Below, piece by piece: positions 39,701 through 51,700 of a stretch of DNA of 64,000 nt (positions are counted from its first letter, which is position 1; the number at the start of each line of letters is the position of its first letter). Position numbers and translations under genes: made by a program. Source of the stretch: Bathymodiolus brooksi (lineage: Eukaryota; Mollusca; Bivalvia; Mytilida; Modiolidae); assembly GCA_963680875.1 (NCBI GenBank), contig OY804582.1, positions 48,936,646 to 49,000,645 of the forward strand. The letters run 5' to 3'. Under the pieces are notes generated by a model. It was not told where the DNA came from, did not search any database, and saw only the letters and a program-made list of their open reading frames with translations.

Positions 39701-42700
39701 TTCAGGATTTACCAGAGGATGTTAGGAATGTTTTAAGACAGTGTTTGACTGTCAATACAGAGGACAGGTAAGACCTCTAAACTGTTACTTCAGGATTTAC
39801 CAGAGGATGTTAGGAATGTTTTAAGACAGTGTTTGACTGTCAATACAGAGGACAGGTAAGACTTCTGAACTTGTTACTTCAGGATTTACCAGAGGATGTT
39901 AGGAATGTTTTAAGTCAGTGTTTGACTGTCAATACAGAGGACAGGTAAGACTTCTAAACTGTTACTTCAGGATTTACCAGAGGATGTTAGGAATGTTTTA
40001 AAACAGTGTTTGACTGTCAATACAGAGGACAGGTAAGACTTCTGAACTTGTTACTTCTGGATTTACCAGAGGATGTTAGGAATGTTTTAAGACAGTGTTT
40101 GACTGTCAATACAGAGGACAGGTAAGACTTCTGAACTTGTTACTTCAGGATTTACCAGAGGATGTTAGGAATGTTTTAAGACAGTGTTTGACTGTCAATA
40201 CAGAGGACAGGTAAGACTTCTGAACTTGTTGCTTCAGAATTTACCAGAGGATGTTAGGAATGTTTTAAGACAGTGTCTGACTGTCAATACAGAGGACAGG
40301 TAAGACTTCTGAACTTGTTACTTCAGGATTTACCAGAGGATGTTAGGAATGTTTTAAGAGAGTGTTTGACTGTCAATACAGAGGACAGGTAAGATTTCTG
40401 AACTTGTTACTTCAGGATTTACCAGAGGATGTTAGGAATGTTTTAAGACAGTGTTTGACTGTCAATACAGAGGACAGGTAAGACTTCTGAACTGTTACTT
40501 CAGAATTTACCAGAGGATGTTAGGAATGTTTTAAGACAGTGTTTGACTGTCAATACAGAGGACAGGTAAGACTTCTGAACTTGTTACTTCAGAATTTACC
40601 AGAGGATGTTAGGAATGTTTTAAGACAGTGTTTGACTGTCAATACAGAGGACAGGTAAGACTTCTGAACTTGTTACTTCAGAATTTACCAGAGGATGTTA
40701 GGAATGTTTTAAGACAGTGTTTGACTGTCAATACAGAGGACAGGTAAGACTTCTGAACTTGTTACTTCTGGATTTACCAGAGGATGTTAGGAATGTTTTA
40801 AGACAGTGTTTGACTGTCAATACAGAGGACAGGTAAGACTTCTGAACTTGTTACTTCTGGATTTACCAGAGGATGTTAGGAATGTTTTAAGACAGTGTTT
40901 GACTGTCAATACAGAGGACAGGTAAGACTTCTGAACTTGTTGCTTCAGAATTTACCAGAGGATGTTAGGAATGTTTTAAGACAGTGTCTGACTGTCAATA
41001 CAGAGGACAGGTAAGACTTCTGAACTTGTTACTTCAGGATTTACCAGAGGATGTTAGGAATGTTTTAAGAGAGTGTTTGACTGTCAATACAGAGGACAGG
41101 TAAGACTTCTGAACTTGTTACTTCAGGATTTACCAGAGGATGTTAGGAATGTTTTAAGACAGTGTTTGACTGTCAATACAGAGGACAGGTAAGACTTCTG
41201 AACTGTTACTTCAGAATTTACCAGAGGATGTTAGGAATGTTTTAAGACAGTGTTTGACTGTCAATACAGAGGACAGGTAAGACTTCTGAACTTGTTACTT
41301 CAGAATTTACCAGAGGATGTTAGGAATGTTTTAAGACAGTGTTTGACTGTCAATACAGAGGACAGGTAAGACTTCTGAACTTGTTACTTCAAGGTTTACC
41401 AGAGGATGTTAGGAATGTTTTAAGGCAGTGTTTGACTGTCAATACAGAGGACAGTTAAGACTTCTAAGCTGTTACTTCAGGATTTACCAGAGGATGTTAG
41501 GAATGTTTTAAGGCAGTGTTTGACTGTCAATACAGAGGACTGGTAAGACTTCTAAGCTGTTACTTCAGGATTTACCAGAGAATGTTAGGAATGTTTTAAG
41601 ACAGTGTTTGATTGTCAATACAGAGGACAGGTAAGACTTCTGAGCTTGTTACTTCAGGATTTACCAGAGGATGTTAGGAATGTTTTAAGACAGTGTTTGA
41701 TTGTCAATACAGAGGACAGGTAAGAGTTCTAAACTGTTACTTCAGGATTTACCAGAAGATGTTAGGAATGTTTTAAGACAGTGTTTGACTGTCAATACAG
41801 AGGACTGGTAAGACTTCTAAACTGTTACTTCAGGATTTACCAGAGGATGTTAGGCATGTTTTAAGACAGTGTTTGACTGTCAATACAGAGGACAGGTAAG
41901 ACTTCTGAACTGTTACTTCAGAATTTACCAGAGGATGTTAGGAATGTTTTAAGACAGTGTTTGACTGTCAATACAGAGGACAGGTAAGACTTCTGAACTT
42001 GTTACTTCAAAATTTACCAGAGGATGTTAGGAATGTTTTAAGACAGTGTTTGACTGTCAATACAGAGGACAGGTAAGACTTCTGAACTTGTTACTTCAGG
42101 ATTTACCAGAGGATGTTAGGAATGTTTTAAGACAGTGTTTGACTGTCAATACAGAGGACAGGTAAGACTTCTAAGCTGTTACTTCAGGATTTACCAGAGG
42201 ATGTTAGGAATGTTTTAAGGCAGTGTTTGACTGTCAATACAGAGGACAGGTAAGACTTCTAAGCTGTTACTTCAGGATTTACCAGAGAATGTTAGGAATG
42301 TTTTAAGACAGTGTTTGATTGTCAATACAGAGGACAGGTAAGACTTCTGAACTGTTACTTCAGGATTTACCAGAGGATGTTAGGAATGTTTTAAGACAGT
42401 GTTTGACTGTCAATACAGAGGACAGGTAAGACCTCTAAACTGTTACTTCAGGATTTACCAGAGGATGTTAGGAATGTTTTAAGTCAGTGTTTGACTGTCA
42501 ATACAGAGGACAGGTAAGACTTCTAAACTGTTACTTCAGGATTTACCAGAGGATGTTAGGAATGTTTTAAGGCAGTGTTTGACTGTCAATACAGAGGACA
42601 GGTAAGACTTCTAAACTGTTACTTCTGGATTTACCAGAGGATGTTAGGAATGTTTTAAGACAGTGTTTGACTGTCAATACAGAGGACAGGTAAGACTTCT

Positions 42701-45700
42701 GAACTTGTTACTTCAGGATTTACCAGAGGATGTTAGGAATGTTTTAAGAGAGTGTTTGACTGTCAATACAGAGGACAGGTAAGACTTCTGAACTGTTACT
42801 TCAGAATTTACCAGAGGATGTTAGGAATGTTTTAAGACAGTGTTTGACTGTCAATACAGAGGACAGGTAAGACTTCTGAACTTGTTACTTCAGAATTTAC
42901 CAGAGGATGTTAGGAATGTTTTAAGACAGTGTTTGACTGTCAATACAGAGGACAGGTAAGACTTCTGAACTTGTTACTTCAGAATTTACCAGAGGATGTT
43001 AGGAATGTTTTAAGACAGTGTTTGACTGTCAATACAGAGGACAGGTAAGACTTCTGAACTTGTTACTTCTGGATTTACCAGAGGATGTTAGGAATGTTTT
43101 AAGACAGTGTTTGACTGTCAATACAGAGGACAGGTAAGACTTCTGAACTTGTTACTTCAGGATTTACCAGAGGATGTTAGGAATGTTTTAAGACAGTGTT
43201 TGACTGTCAATACAGAGGACAGGTAAGACTTCTGAACTTGTTTCTTCAGAATTTACCAGAGGATGTTAGGAATGTTTTAAGACAGTGTCTGACTGTCAAT
43301 ACAGAGGACAGGTAAGACTTCTGAACTTGTTACTTCAGGATTTACCAGAGGATGTTAGGAATGTTTTAAGAGAGTGTTTGACTGTCAATACAGAGGACAG
43401 GTAAGACTTCTGAACTTGTTACTTCAGGATTTACCAGAGGATGTTAGGAATGTTTTAAGACAGTGTTTGACTGTCAATACAGAGGACAGGTAAGACTTCT
43501 GAACTGTTACTTCAGAATTTACCAGAGAATGTTAGGAATGTTTTAAGAGAGTGTTTGACTGTCAATACAGAGGACAGGTAAGACTTCTGAACTTGTTACT
43601 TCAGAATTTACCAGAGGATGTTAGGAATGTTTTAAGACAGTGTTTGACTGTCAATACAGAGGACAGGTAAGACTTCTGAACTTGTTACTTCAGGATTTAC
43701 CAGAGGATGTTAGGAATGTTTTAAGACAGTGTTTGACTGTCAATACAGAGGACAGTTAAGACTTCTAAGCTGTTACTTCAGGATTTACCAGAGAATGTTA
43801 GGAATGTTTTAAGACAGTGTTTGATTGTCAATACAGAGGACAGGTAAGACTTCTGAGCTTGTTACTTCAGGATTTACCAGAGGATGTTAGGAATGTTTTA
43901 AGACAGTGTTTGATTGTCAATACAGAGGACAGGTAAGAGTTCTAAACTGTTACTTCAGGATTTACCAGAAGATGTTAGGAATGTTTTAAGACAGTGTTTG
44001 ACTGTCAATACAGAGGACAGTTAAGACTTCTAAGCTGTTACTTCAGGATTTACCAGAGAATGTTAGGAATGTTTTAAGACAGTGTTTGATTGTCAATACA
44101 GAGGACAGGTAAGACTTCTGAGCTTGTTACTTCAGGATTTACCAGAGGATGTTAGGAATGTTTTAAGACAGTGTTTGATTGTCAATACAGAGGACAGGTA
44201 AGAGTTCTAAACTGTTACTTCAGGATTTACCAGAAGATGTTAGGAATGTTTTAAGACAGTGTTTGACTGTCAATACAGAGGACAGGTAAGACTTCTAAGC
44301 TGTTACTTCAGGATTTACCAGAAGATGTTAGGAATGTTTTAAGAAAGTGTTTGACTGTCAATACAGAGGACAGGTAAGACTTCTGAACTTGTTGCTTCAG
44401 GATTTACCAGAGGATGTTAGGAATGTTTTAAGACAGTGTTTGATTGTCAATACAGAGGACAGGTAAGACTTCTAAACTGTTACTTCAGGATTTACCAGAG
44501 GATGTTAGGAATGTTTTAAGACAGTGTTTGACTGTCAATACAGAGGACAGGTAAGACTTCTGAACTTGTTACTTCAGGATTTACCAGAGGATGTTAGGAA
44601 TGTTTTAAGAGAGTGTTTGCCTGTCAATACAGAGGACAGGTAAGACTTCTGAACTTGTTACTTCAGAATTTACCAGAGGATGTTAGGAATGTTTTAAGAG
44701 AGTGTTTGACTGTCAATACAGAGGACAGGTAAGACTTCTGAACTTGTTACTTCAGGATTTACCAGAGGATGTTAGGAATGTTTTAAGACAGTGTTTGACT
44801 GTCAATACAGAGGACAGGTAAGACTTCTGAACTTGTTACTTCAGAATTTACCAGAGGATGTTAGGAATGTTTTAAGACAGTGTTTGACTGTCAATACAGA
44901 GGACAGGTAAGACTTCTGAACTTGTTACTTCAGGATTTACCAGAGGATGTTAGGAATGTTTTAAGACAGTGTTTGAATGTCAATACAGAGGACAGGTAAG
45001 ACTTCTGAATTTGTTACTTCAGAATTTGCCAGAGGATGTTAGGAATGTTTTAAGACAGTGTTTGACTGTCAATACAGAGGACTGGTAAGACTTCTGAACT
45101 TATTACTTCAGGATTTACCAGAGGATGTTAGGAATGTTTTAAGACAGTGTTTGACTGTCAATACAGAGGACAGGTAAGACTTCTGAACTTGTTACTTCAG
45201 AATTTACCAGAAGATGTTAGGAATGTTTTAAGACAGCGTTTGACTGTCAATACAGAGGACAGGTAAGACTTCTGAACTGTTACTTCAGGATTTACCAGAA
45301 GATGTTAGGAATGTTTTAAGACAGTGTTTGACTGTCAATACAGAGGACAGGTAAGACTTCTGAACTTGTTACTTCAGGATTTACCAGAGGATGTTAGGAA
45401 TGTTTTAAGACAGTGTTTGATTGTCAATACAGAGGACAGGTAAGACTTCTAAACTGTTACTTCAGGATTTACCAGAGGATGTTAGGAATGTTTTAAGACA
45501 GTGTTTGACTGTCAATACAGAGGACAGGTAAGACTTCTGAACTTGTTACTTCAGGATTTACCAGAGGATGTTAGGAATGTTTTAAGAGAGTGTTTGACTG
45601 TCAATACAGAGGACAGGTAAGACTTCTGAACTTGTTACTTCAGAATTTACCAGAGGATGTTAGGAATGTTTTAAGAGAGTGTTTGACTGTCAATACAGAG

Positions 45701-48700
45701 GACAGGTAAGACTTCTGAACTTGTTACTTCAGGATTTACCAGAGGATGTTAGGAATGTTTTAAGACAGTGTTTGACTGTCAATACAGAGGACAGGTAAGA
45801 CTTCTGAACTTGTTACTTCAGAATTTACCAGAGGATGTTAGGAATGTTTTAAGACAGTGTTTGACTGTCAATACAGAGGACAGGTAAGACTTCTGAACTT
45901 GTTACTTCAAGGTTTACCAGAGGATGTTAGGAATGTTTTAAGGCAGTGTTTGACTGTCAATACAGAGGACAGTTAAGACTTCTAAGCTGTTACTTCAGGA
46001 TTTACCAGAGGATGTTAGGAATGTTTTAAGGCAGTGTTTGACTGTCAATACAGAGGACTGGTAAGACTTCTAAGCTGTTACTTCAGGATTTACCAGAGAA
46101 TGTTAGGAATGTTTTAAGACAGTGTTTGATTGTCAATACAGAGGACAGGTAAGACTTCTGAGCTTGTTACTTCAGGATTTACCAGAGGATGTTAGGAATG
46201 TTTTAAGACAGTGTTTGATTGTCAATACAGAGGACAGGTAAGAGTTCTAAACTGTTACTTCAGGATTTACCAGAAGATGTTAGGAATGTTTTAAGACAGT
46301 GTTTGACTGTCAATACAGAGGACTGGTAAGACTTCTAAGCTGTTACTTCAGGATTTACCAGAGGATGTTAGGCATGTTTTAAGACAGTGTTTGACTGTCA
46401 ATACAGAGGACAGGTAAGACTTCTGAACTGTTACTTCAGAATTTACCAGAGGATGTTAGGAATGTTTTAAGACAGTGTTTGACTGTCAATACAGAGGACA
46501 GGTAAGACTTCTGAACTTGTTACTTCAAAATTTACCAGAGGATGTTAGGAATGTTTTAAGACAGTGTTTGACTGTCAATACAGAGGACAGGTAAGACTTC
46601 TGAACTTGTTACTTCAGGATTTACCAGAGGATGTTAGGAATGTTTTAAGACAGTGTTTGACTGTCAATACAGAGGACAGGTAAGACTTCTAAGCTGTTAC
46701 TTCAGGATTTACCAGAGGATGTTAGGAATGTTTTAAGGCAGTGTTTGACTGTCAATACAGAGGACAGGTAAGACTTCTAAGCTGTTACTTCAGGATTTAC
46801 CAGAGAATGTTAGGAATGTTTTAAGACAGTGTTTGATTGTCAATACAGAGGACAGGTAAGACTTCTGAACTGTTACTTCAGGATTTACCAGAGGATGTTA
46901 GGAATGTTTTAAGACAGTGTTTGACTGTCAATACAGAGGACAGGTAAGACCTCTAAACTGTTACTTCAGGATTTACCAGAGGATGTTAGGAATGTTTTAA
47001 GTCAGTGTTTGACTGTCAATACAGAGGACAGGTAAGACTTCTAAACTGTTACTTCTGGATTTACCAGAGGATGTTAGGAATATTTTAAGGCAGTGTTTGA
47101 CTGTCAATACAGAGGACAGGTAAGACTTCTAAACTGTTACTTCTGGATTTACCAGAGGATGTTAGGAATGTTTTAAGACAGTGTTTGACTGTCAATACAG
47201 AGGACAGGTAAGACTTCTGAACTTGTTACTTCAGGATTTACCAGAGGATGTTAGGAATGTTTTAAGAGAGTGTTTGACTGTCAATACAGAGGACAGGTAA
47301 GACTTCTGAACTGTTACTTCAGAATTTACCAGAGGATGTTAGGAATGTTTTAAGACAGTGTTTGACTGTCAATACAGAGGACAGGTAAGACTTCTGAACT
47401 TGTTACTTCAGAATTTACCAGAGGATGTTAGGAATGTTTTAAGACAGTGTTTGACTGTCAATACAGAGGACAGGTAAGACTTCTGAACTTGTTACTTCAG
47501 AATTTACCAGAGGATGTTAGGAATGTTTTAAGACAGTGTTTGACTGTCAATACAGAGGACAGGTAAGACTTCTGAACTTGTTACTTCTGGATTTACCAGA
47601 GGATGTTAGGAATGTTTTAAGACAGTGTTTGACTGTCAATACAGAGGACAGGTAAGACTTCTGAACTTGTTACTTCAGGATTTACCAGAGGATGTTAGGA
47701 ATGTTTTAAGACAGTGTTTGACTGTCAATACAGAGGACAGGTAAGACTTCTGAACTTGTTTCTTCAGAATTTACCAGAGGATGTTAGGAATGTTTTAAGA
47801 CAGTGTCTGACTGTCAATACAGAGGACAGGTAAGACTTCTGAACTTGTTACTTCAGGATTTACCAGAGGATGTTAGGAATGTTTTAAGAGAGTGTTTGAC
47901 TGTCAATACAGAGGACAGGTAAGACTTCTGAACTTGTTACTTCAGGATTTACCAGAGGATGTTAGGAATGTTTTAAGACAGTGTTTGACTGTCAATACAG
48001 AGGACAGGTAAGACTTCTGAACTGTTACTTCAGAATTTACCAGAGAATGTTAGGAATGTTTTAAGAGAGTGTTTGACTGTCAATACAGAGGACAGGTAAG
48101 ACTTCTGAACTTGTTACTTCAGAATTTACCAGAGGATGTTAGGAATGTTTTAAGACAGTGTTTGACTGTCAATACAGAGGACAGGTAAGACTTCTGAACT
48201 TGTTACTTCAGGATTTACCAGAGGATGTTAGGAATGTTTTAAGACAGTGTTTGACTGTCAATACAGAGGACAGTTAAGACTTCTAAGCTGTTACTTCAGG
48301 ATTTACCAGAGAATGTTAGGAATGTTTTAAGACAGTGTTTGATTGTCAATACAGAGGACAGGTAAGACTTCTGAGCTTGTTACTTCAGGATTTACCAGAG
48401 GATGTTAGGAATGTTTTAAGACAGTGTTTGATTGTCAATACAGAGGACAGGTAAGACTTCTAAGCTGTTACTTCAGGATTTACCAGAAGATGTTAGGAAT
48501 GTTTTAAGAAAGTGTTTGACTGTCAATACAGAGGACAGGTAAGACTTCTGAACTTGTTGCTTCAGGATTTACCAGAGGATGTTAGGAATGTTTTAAGACA
48601 GTGTTTGATTGTCAATACAGAGGACAGGTAAGACTTCTAAACTGTTACTTCAGGATTTACCAGAGGATGTTAGGAATGTTTTAAGACAGTGTTTGACTGT

Positions 48701-51700
48701 CAATACAGAGGACAGGTAAGACTTCTGAACTTGTTACTTCAGGATTTACCAGAGGATGTTAGGAATGTTTTAAGAGAGTGTTTGCCTGTCAATACAGAGG
48801 ACAGGTAAGACTTCTGAACTTGTTACTTCAGAATTTACCAGAGGATGTTAGGAATGTTTTAAGAGAGTGTTTGACTGTCAATACAGAGGACAGGTAAGAC
48901 TTCTGAACTTGTTACTTCAGGATTTACCAGAGGATGTTAGGAATGTTTTAAGACAGTGTTTGACTGTCAATACAGAGGACAGGTAAGACTTCTGAACTTG
49001 TTACTTCAGAATTTACCAGAGGATGTTAGGAATGTTTTAAGACAGTGTTTGACTGTCAATACAGAGGACAGGTAAGACTTCTGAACTTGTTACTTCAGGA
49101 TTTACCAGAGGATGTTAGGAATGTTTTAAGACAGTGTTTGAATGTCAATACAGAGGACAGGTAAGACTTCTGAATTTGTTACTTCAGAATTTGCCAGAGG
49201 ATGTTAGGAATGTTTTAAGACAGTGTTTGACTGTCAATACAGAGGACTGGTAAGACTTCTGAACTTATTACTTCAGGATTTACCAGAGGATGTTAGGAAT
49301 GTTTTAAGACAGTGTTTGACTGTCAATACAGAGGACAGGTAAGACTTCTGAACTTGTTACTTCAGAATTTACCAGAAGATGTTAGGAATGTTTTAAGACA
49401 GCGTTTGACTGTCAATACAGAGGACAGGTAAGACTTCTGAACTGTTACTTCAGGATTTACCAGAAGATGTTAGGAATGTTTTAAGACAGTGTTTGACTGT
49501 CAATACAGAGGACAGGTAAGACTTCTGAACTTGTTACTTCAGGATTTACCAGAGGATGTTAGGAATGTTTTAAGACAGTGTTTGATTGTCAATACAGAGG
49601 ACAGGTAAGACTTCTAAACTGTTACTTCAGGATTTACCAGAGGATGTTAGGAATGTTTTAAGACAGTGTTTGACTGTCAATACAGAGGACAGGTAAGACT
49701 TCTGAACTTGTTACTTCAGGATTTACCAGAGGATGTTAGGAATGTTTTAAGAGAGTGTTTGACTGTCAATACAGAGGACAGGTAAGACTTCTGAACTTGT
49801 TACTTCAGAATTTACCAGAGGATGTTAGGAATGTTTTAAGAGAGTGTTTGACTGTCAATACAGAGGACAGGTAAGACTTCTGAACTTGTTACTTCAGGAT
49901 TTACCAGAGGATGTTAGGAATGTTTTAAGACAGTGTTTGACTGTCAATACAGAGGACAGGTAAGACTTCTGAACTTGTTACTTCAGAATTTACCAGAGGA
50001 TGTTAGGAATGTTTTAAGACAGTGTTTGACTGTCAATACAGAGGACAGGTAAGACTTCTGAACTTGTTACTTCAGGATTTACCAGAGGATGTTAGGAATG
50101 TTTTAAGACAGTGTTTGAATGTCAATACAGAGGACAGGTAAGACTTCTGAATTTGTTACTTCAGAATTTGCCAGAGGATGTTAGGAATGTTTTAAGACAG
50201 TGTTTGACTGTCAATACAGAGGACTGGTAAGACTTCTGAACTTATTACTTCAGGATTTATCAGAGGATGTTAGGAATGTTTTAAGACAGTGTTTGACTGT
50301 CAATACAGAGGACAGGTAAGACTTCTGAACTTGTTACTTCAGAATTTACCAGAAGATGTTAGGAATGTTTTAAGACAGCGTTTGACTGTCAATACAGAGG
50401 ACAGGTAAGACTTCTGAACTGTTACTTTAATATGACATTAAATTAAGAAGAAGAAAAAATATAAGCTTAAATTTCTGATAACTTTTAGATTCATATAATG
50501 ATTTTTCCTATACATTGTATTTTATTTGAAAGTAAAATGAGGTAGAAGGAGTTAGGGTGCATCATTATGCATCTTTATATAAGTTATTTTATGTTATGTA
50601 TACCGGTACCCTTGTAAAGCCTTTCTAGAAAGGTCAAACTAGTTGATTCACTAAATATACCACATCAGTACTCCCCAGTGTTGTCTAATGACCCATTCAT
50701 TTATATCTTTAGTATCAGCTACATAATACTTGTTATGGATCTACATTACAATATTGTGTGCAGGATAGTAGAGAAATTTTTTTATTGTTGAAGCATTTTT
50801 TATTCAGTCAAAGATTAAGCAGATGGTGATTTAGAAAGTGTACAACCCTTTCATTTTGCTGCCTTGTATATACCCCTGCATTTGAATATTTAAATGTGAC
50901 AGAGTAAGAGATTGCTCAAACATTTATTTATCACGCTAAGGACAAATAAATGTAGTATGTTGCACACGTCTACATTGCTATACAGTGAAACCTATCTATA
51001 GAGAACCTCTTTGAGACCAACTTTTGTGTTCATAATAGACAGGTGTTCAGTTTATGCAGGTTGGATTAATACAGATTCCCTACAGTAGAACTGCATTTTA
51101 AGTTCAGTTTATACAGTATTCTTGTTTATTCAGGGTTTGGTTTATACAGGATTCTGGTTTATTGAGGATTCAGTTTATACAGGATTCTGGTTTATTCAGG
51201 GTTCAGTTTATACATGATTCTGGTTTATTCAGGGTTCAGTTTATACAGGATTCTGGTTTATTCAGGGTTTGGTTTATATTGGATTCTGGTTTATTCAGGG
51301 TTCAGTTTATACAAGATTCTGGTTTATTCAGGGTTCAGTTTATACAATATTCTGGTTTATTCAGGGTTCAGTTTATACAGGATTCTGGTTTAATGAGGGT
51401 TCAGTTTATACAAGATTCTGGTTTATTCAGGGTTTGGTTTATACAGGATTCTGGTTTATTGAGGGTTCAGTTTATACAAGATTCTGGTTTATTCAGGGTT
51501 TGGTTTATACAGGATTCTGGTTTATTCAGGGTTTGGTTTATACAAGATTCTTGTTTATTGAGGGTTCAGTTTATACAAGATTCTGGTTTATTGAGGGTTC
51601 AGTTTATACAAGATTCTGGTTTATTCAGGGTTTGGTTTATACAGGATTCTGGTTTATTCAGGGTTTGGTTTATACAAGATTCTGGTTTATTCAGGGTTCA

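Noticed and set aside
34205..50428. Reading the exon array as one long exon encoding a repeat protein
   Set aside because: Each unit has TAA directly after the donor in frame, and the 88/89-bp units shift frame.
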